Of a DNA stretch of 64,000 bases, positions 60,262-64,000 are shown one piece after another. Made by a program: the position numbers and the translations under genes. The stretch lies in the NCBI GenBank assembly GCA_037954665.1, contig JBBMOL010000253.1, positions 434,001-498,000 on the forward strand. The letters are read 5' to 3'. Below the pieces are notes generated by a model that ran no database searches, was not told the origin of the DNA, and saw only the letters and a program-made list of their open reading frames with translations. Positions within the stretch are counted from its first letter, which is position 1. The number at the start of each line of letters is the position of its first letter. The stretch is from Laguncularia racemosa. Lineage: Eukaryota > Streptophyta > Magnoliopsida > Myrtales > Combretaceae.

Positions 60262-61321
60262 TTGTGCTTATGAGAAGGGATTGATTGCAATTTGAATTCG
60301 GAAGTTAGGGAATTGTTGAATAGCACATTGGTTTAAATTTGTTTGACGTGAAGCTTGAATTGTCTAATTGTGTTGTTGAGGAGTTGTAGTTGCTGCTTGT
60401 TGTTGTAGATGTGGAGCAATTGTGAATCCTTATCATTTTGTGTTAACGTGAACTTGGAAGGAAAAGCAAGAAGTGTATTTCCTAGTGTTTGATTGTGGAA
60501 TTGGAAATATAATAATTTGTGGTAAAAAGAGAAGTGTGACCTTTGTTGATTTCGGAATTGGGGAGAAAAATTTACCATTTCTAGATTTGAAAGTGTGTGG
60601 AAGGATAAGCATATATTTGAAATTCAAACACCTTCTTTAAGTTTGAAACAATTCATTGAGTAGCATTGAATAAGTGTTACTTGAATTTAAATTGTTTTTA
60701 CCATTTGTGGAGAAGGTTACATTTAGTGAAGTAAATTGAATTTAAATTTTGTTGCTGCCATTGCTTGTGGTTTACGGTGTGAATTAGAGTTGTGTAATGG
60801 CAAGGAAGTGTATACTTTAAAGGTGTATGTGTGTAAAGTTGTGTTTGTAAATTTAGTGAAGTTGTGTGCGTTTTTTGTGTGGATGTTTTGTGTATACATT
60901 ATGGACAATTGTTGGTGGCGTAATTGGAATAGCACCGTGAGCAAAGAGTAGTGTGGTGGTGGATTTGTGTATTTTTGTATTTGTTAAGGTACTGCACATT
61001 GTGGTTATTTGTAGTGTGAAATCAAGGCAAGAAAAGGAAGGTTGAGTAGTGGAATTTAAAATTCAAACAAATCATTAAAGTGTGAAAGTAATTGAACTAG
61101 TTACTTAAACACTTCTTGTTGAATTTAATTCTATCTACTTGAAAATAATTGTGTGTGTACTTCATTTATTGAATTTATTTGGAGTACTAAATTATTGCCT
61201 TGTGCCTTTGAAGCTCTTTGAGACGTGAGCTATTATATCATTGTAGTTGCTCAAACGTGTGGATTTCTATTGTTGATTGAGTGTGCTGTAAATTGTGGGA
61301 CTACTTCTTCAAATTCACATC
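60262..61321 (+). mobile_element. Leader region of the gag-protease Gypsy
   Basis: About 1.06 kb of GT-rich non-coding sequence before gag, similar in kind to 1611-2545 on the minus strand. ORFs inside it (60433-60627, 60723-60944 and others) are composition artefacts. Confidence 0.7.
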
Positions 61322-62530
61322 ATGTCCAATGAAAGTGTGAATGGGGGGATTAGCAATGAGGCCAATAGCCAGGTTGGTGGAGGTTAGGATCATAATACTA
61401 TAGGTAGGAGGACTTTGGAAGAACAACTCTAGGATCTTACTACCATAGTTGCTACTTTGGCAACTAGGATTAATAGGATGACATTACCACAACCACCAAT
61501 GGTGAACCCTCAGGCACCACCTCGGGTAGCTCCACAAAACCTTTAGAGAGAAAGGGTAATGGGAGAAGGAAATTTGGTAGAAGAGTGGAGGGAGATCATC
61601 ACCCCTACAGGGAAGAGAAGGACGACAACTTTAGGGCTAATCCTTACCCAAATAAGGATTTCAGGCCACCTTGGGGATTGAAATATGTGAAGCTGCTGAT
61701 GCCTTCTTATAATGGCAAGCGATCAATTGATGATTATCTGGACTAGGAGGATAAGGTTGAGGGTCTCTTTGAATACTATGAGATCGATGATAACACCCGA
61801 GTCCAACTAGCTGCTGTCGAGTTTGTAAGATATGCTGCCTTAAGGTGGAAGAATCTGATTATCAACAGGCATAGGGATGGGGAAGCTGAGATTCAGACAT
61901 AGAGGGACATGAAAAGGGTTTTGAGAAAGAGATTTATTCCTAATCACTACAAACAGGAACTGTTCATGCAACTGCTAGATGTGGGTCAATCGAACCTCCA
62001 AAGCAAACCCTAGCACGCTTCGTCTTAGGGTTGAAATATGAGATAGCATGTGTTGTTAAGGTACAGCGATATAGTACACTTGATGAGGCTATTCAATTAG
62101 CCCTGAAAGTGGAAAGGCAAAGGAGGTCTAACTTGTTCAGGGCCCCGAATAGTAGGCCTAGTACTACTACCAGAGCCATGGCAGTTGATGGTCGATCAGG
62201 AGGGACAAAGGCGGTAGGTGAGACAGTGAGAGCAGTGGACAAAACTACCCCTAGCACTGCTAGAGAAAATAAACCCTCTGAGAAGGGTAAAGAGGTAATA
62301 GCACCAAATGTGAGGCAGACTGTTCCCGGATCTACTAATGGAAAAGTACTCCAAATCAAATGTTTTAAATGCATGGGATTTGGGCATATGGCAGCACAAT
62401 GTCCAAATAAGAGGGTGATGACTGTTATGGAGGGCGCTAGAGAAGATGTTGAGGTTGAGGAGGAATAGGCTGAGCTTACAGATTTGTTTATAGCACTGCA
62501 GGAGTACTATGATGATTAGGCTGTAAAAAC
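61322..62530 (+). pseudogene. Ty3/Gypsy gag relic
   Basis: ATG 61322 (MSNESVNGGISNEANSQVGG). Frame changes are followed by LMPSYNGKRSIDDYLD, QLAAVEFVRYAALRWKNLII and RDMKRVLRKRFIPNHYKQEL. A deletion of roughly 75 bp relative to the copy at 596-1610 lies near 61978, after which 62031-62468 is open: KYEIACVVKVQRYSTLDEAI, a Ser/Thr-rich linker, and the zinc knuckle CFKCMGFGHMAAQCPNKR (residues about 113-130, all CCHC residues present), then an acidic end. This is the capsid/nucleocapsid protein of the element. It lacks a continuous frame. Confidence 0.9.
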
Positions 62531-63149
62531 ACATGAGGAGCGTACAGGTGAACAGTATCTACCCATTAATGTGTTATGTAGGACTCTAACCTTATATCCT
62601 GATGCTAGAGACATATAGAGGAAGAACAGATTCTACGCCTCTTGCAGGATCAGAGGTAACCTTTGTGTGCTCATCATTAATAATGGTAGTTGCACAAATG
62701 TTATATCTGCTGCATTAGTAGACAAATTACAATTATCTACTAGTCCACATCCTAACCCTTATAACTTGCATTGGTTGGACAATTGGGGCAGTATATATGC
62801 TACACTAAGGGCGAAGGTGCCTGTGAGTGTTAGGTAAAAGTATCACGATGAGGTCCTATATGACGTAATCCCTATGTGTGCATTCTATTTGCTATTGGGT
62901 AGGCCCTGGATGTTTGATCAGAAAAATGTTACATGATGGTTTCAGAAACACCTGTATGTTTAGTATGAGAGGGTCTCACATAGAACTATCACCTATGACT
63001 CCATCTGAGGTGCACCAGTTTCAAGAGCAGATCACAACTACTTCCATTACATCCGGTAACCAGGAAAACAGGCCAATAGAGATATCCAGGTTTAGCTCCA
63101 AAAATGAACCTCTAGATTTGAGGGCAAATCATTCAAAAGCTCGAGGAGA
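62531..63149 (+). pseudogene. Gypsy aspartic protease relic and polyprotein C-terminal stub
   Basis: RFYASCRIRGNLCVLIINNG (62628-62687), then SCTNVISAALVDKLQLST and the flap/end motif LLLGRPWMFDQ. The catalytic Asp of the usual DNGS/DGGS is Asn (NNGS). A stop falls in VSVR and a frameshift near 62925. An open stretch to 63149 (FRNTCMFSMRGSHIEL, then the stub EPLDLRANHSKARGDDG) matches the extreme polyprotein end. Reverse transcriptase, RNase H and integrase are absent between them. 'ctcgaggaga' is the polypurine tract. Confidence 0.85.
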
Positions 63150-64000
63150 TGATGGGAATTTTTTTGGCACTCTAGATGTTCTCAAAACTCGATTCGAATG
63201 ATGATCCAAATCACTTATATTTCAATTTATTTCTTTTATCTAATAAATGATGGAGTAATAATCTTACAAGTACAATAATATTTCTCTATGGGATACCAAA
63301 TGACTTACATTAGTTGATCGCCACAGGACATCATGAGATTATCATCCAATGGCCTACTGAGATTGACATCACTTCAATGAATTGGCTCTTTGAGGATTTA
63401 TATTATTTTTGTATTTGTAATTTTTCTTTGGACTATTTATGTTGTAATCTTTCTTTTGGGACACTTTCATTTGTTTTTAATTTTCTTTTAGGATTGGCCA
63501 CCCTAAAAGTGGTATAATTGTAATTTTGTGAACTTTTTAACCCTAAAGGGAGCAAGTATAAATACTTGCTTAAGTAGGATTTAGAGGGGAGAATTTTTCA
63601 TAATACACTCATCATTTTACGTGAGAGAATTAAGGTTCTTCCTTAGTTCAATTCCTCTTATCAATTTCAATCCCAAGAATTAAAATTGTAGCGAGTGCAA
63701 CAAGGAAAAATTGTGAGTTATATCAATTACTTTTTGTTGTGTTTCCTTTTCATCACCAGTGAATCATATCTAGGGTTGAATTGGATGTCTTCTTGGTTAG
63801 ATTTGATTGCATTTTTAATCGAATTATTAGTGCTTAATTGAGTGGTTTTTATCCTTGATCTCTAGTCTTTCATTTAGTCACTCTTGAACTGTGAAATCAA
63901 GTTGTGTGGAAAGTGGATCACGGTCATTGTTCTTATTGATCTTTAGTATTATTCACGTGGACTTCAAGTATATTTAGTGATCTCCATTGAGGATTACATC
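63150..64000 (+). mobile_element. 3' LTR of gag-protease Gypsy (continues past window)
   Basis: TGATGGGAATTTTTTTGG onward, the first 851 bp of an LTR equal in layout to 59050-59900, including 'agtataaatacttgc' at about 63555. Its end and the downstream target duplication lie outside the window. Confidence 0.92.

Overview
The window is a stretch of an AT-rich plant (eudicot-like) nuclear genome. It is dominated by decayed LTR retrotransposons and holds one apparently intact protein-coding gene. Plant origin is indicated by initiator-Met-tRNA primer sites (TGGTATCAGAGC and variants), Ty3/Gypsy and Ty1/Copia polyproteins full of stops and frameshifts, solo LTRs with 5-bp target-site duplications, and a two-exon family-1 UDP-glycosyltransferase with a complete PSPG box and a canonical GT-AG intron. 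There is no sign of bacterial, organellar or independent viral sequence, and I see no tRNA, rRNA or CRISPR array.

Layout. 1-7,234: overlapping and nested Gypsy pieces (minus-strand LTR plus gag, plus-strand pol end, a plus-strand LTR split by a minus-strand solo LTR, then two more LTR fragments). 7,595-11,180: a 5'-truncated plus-strand Tekay/Del-like Gypsy copy with its 3' LTR. 11,415-13,114: the UGT76-like glycosyltransferase gene on the minus strand. 13,160-15,730: intergenic DNA. 15,731-23,902: a minus-strand Tekay-like element with both LTRs but no primer site. 25,110-26,140: a chromodomain-bearing Gypsy integrase relic. 26,440-27,700: a strand-switching ACC/GGT microsatellite inside a possible MITE. 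29,030-35,040: a structurally complete but dead Copia element (TSD CATTT) with a 1.3-kb insertion. 35,041-39,955: repeats, a DUF4283-like relic and probable LTR remnants. 39,956-50,610: a 10.65-kb Tekay-like Gypsy element with both LTRs and a nested 2-kb LTR-like insertion. 50,611-54,115: unresolved repeats and a fragment resembling plant MULE-captured Ulp1/mobile-domain genes. 54,116-55,535: a Copia (SIRE/Maximus-like) solo LTR, TSD AACTA. 56,593-57,820: a Gypsy solo LTR, TSD TTAGG. 59,050-64,000: a Gypsy element that keeps gag and protease but has lost reverse transcriptase to integrase; its 3' LTR runs off the window.

Functionally, only the UGT gene looks able to make a full-length conserved protein. 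The most interesting structure I found is in one Gypsy LTR lineage. Its LTR has absorbed a 186-bp module carrying an internal copy of its own primer-binding site. A second theme is a tandem, internally palindromic CACG/CGTG-type repeat at the same relative place in several LTRs. A third is a strong bias of retroelement stop codons to former Gln and Trp codons. I do not see an undescribed multi-gene system here. Domain names come from motifs recognised by eye, and clade names are provisional.
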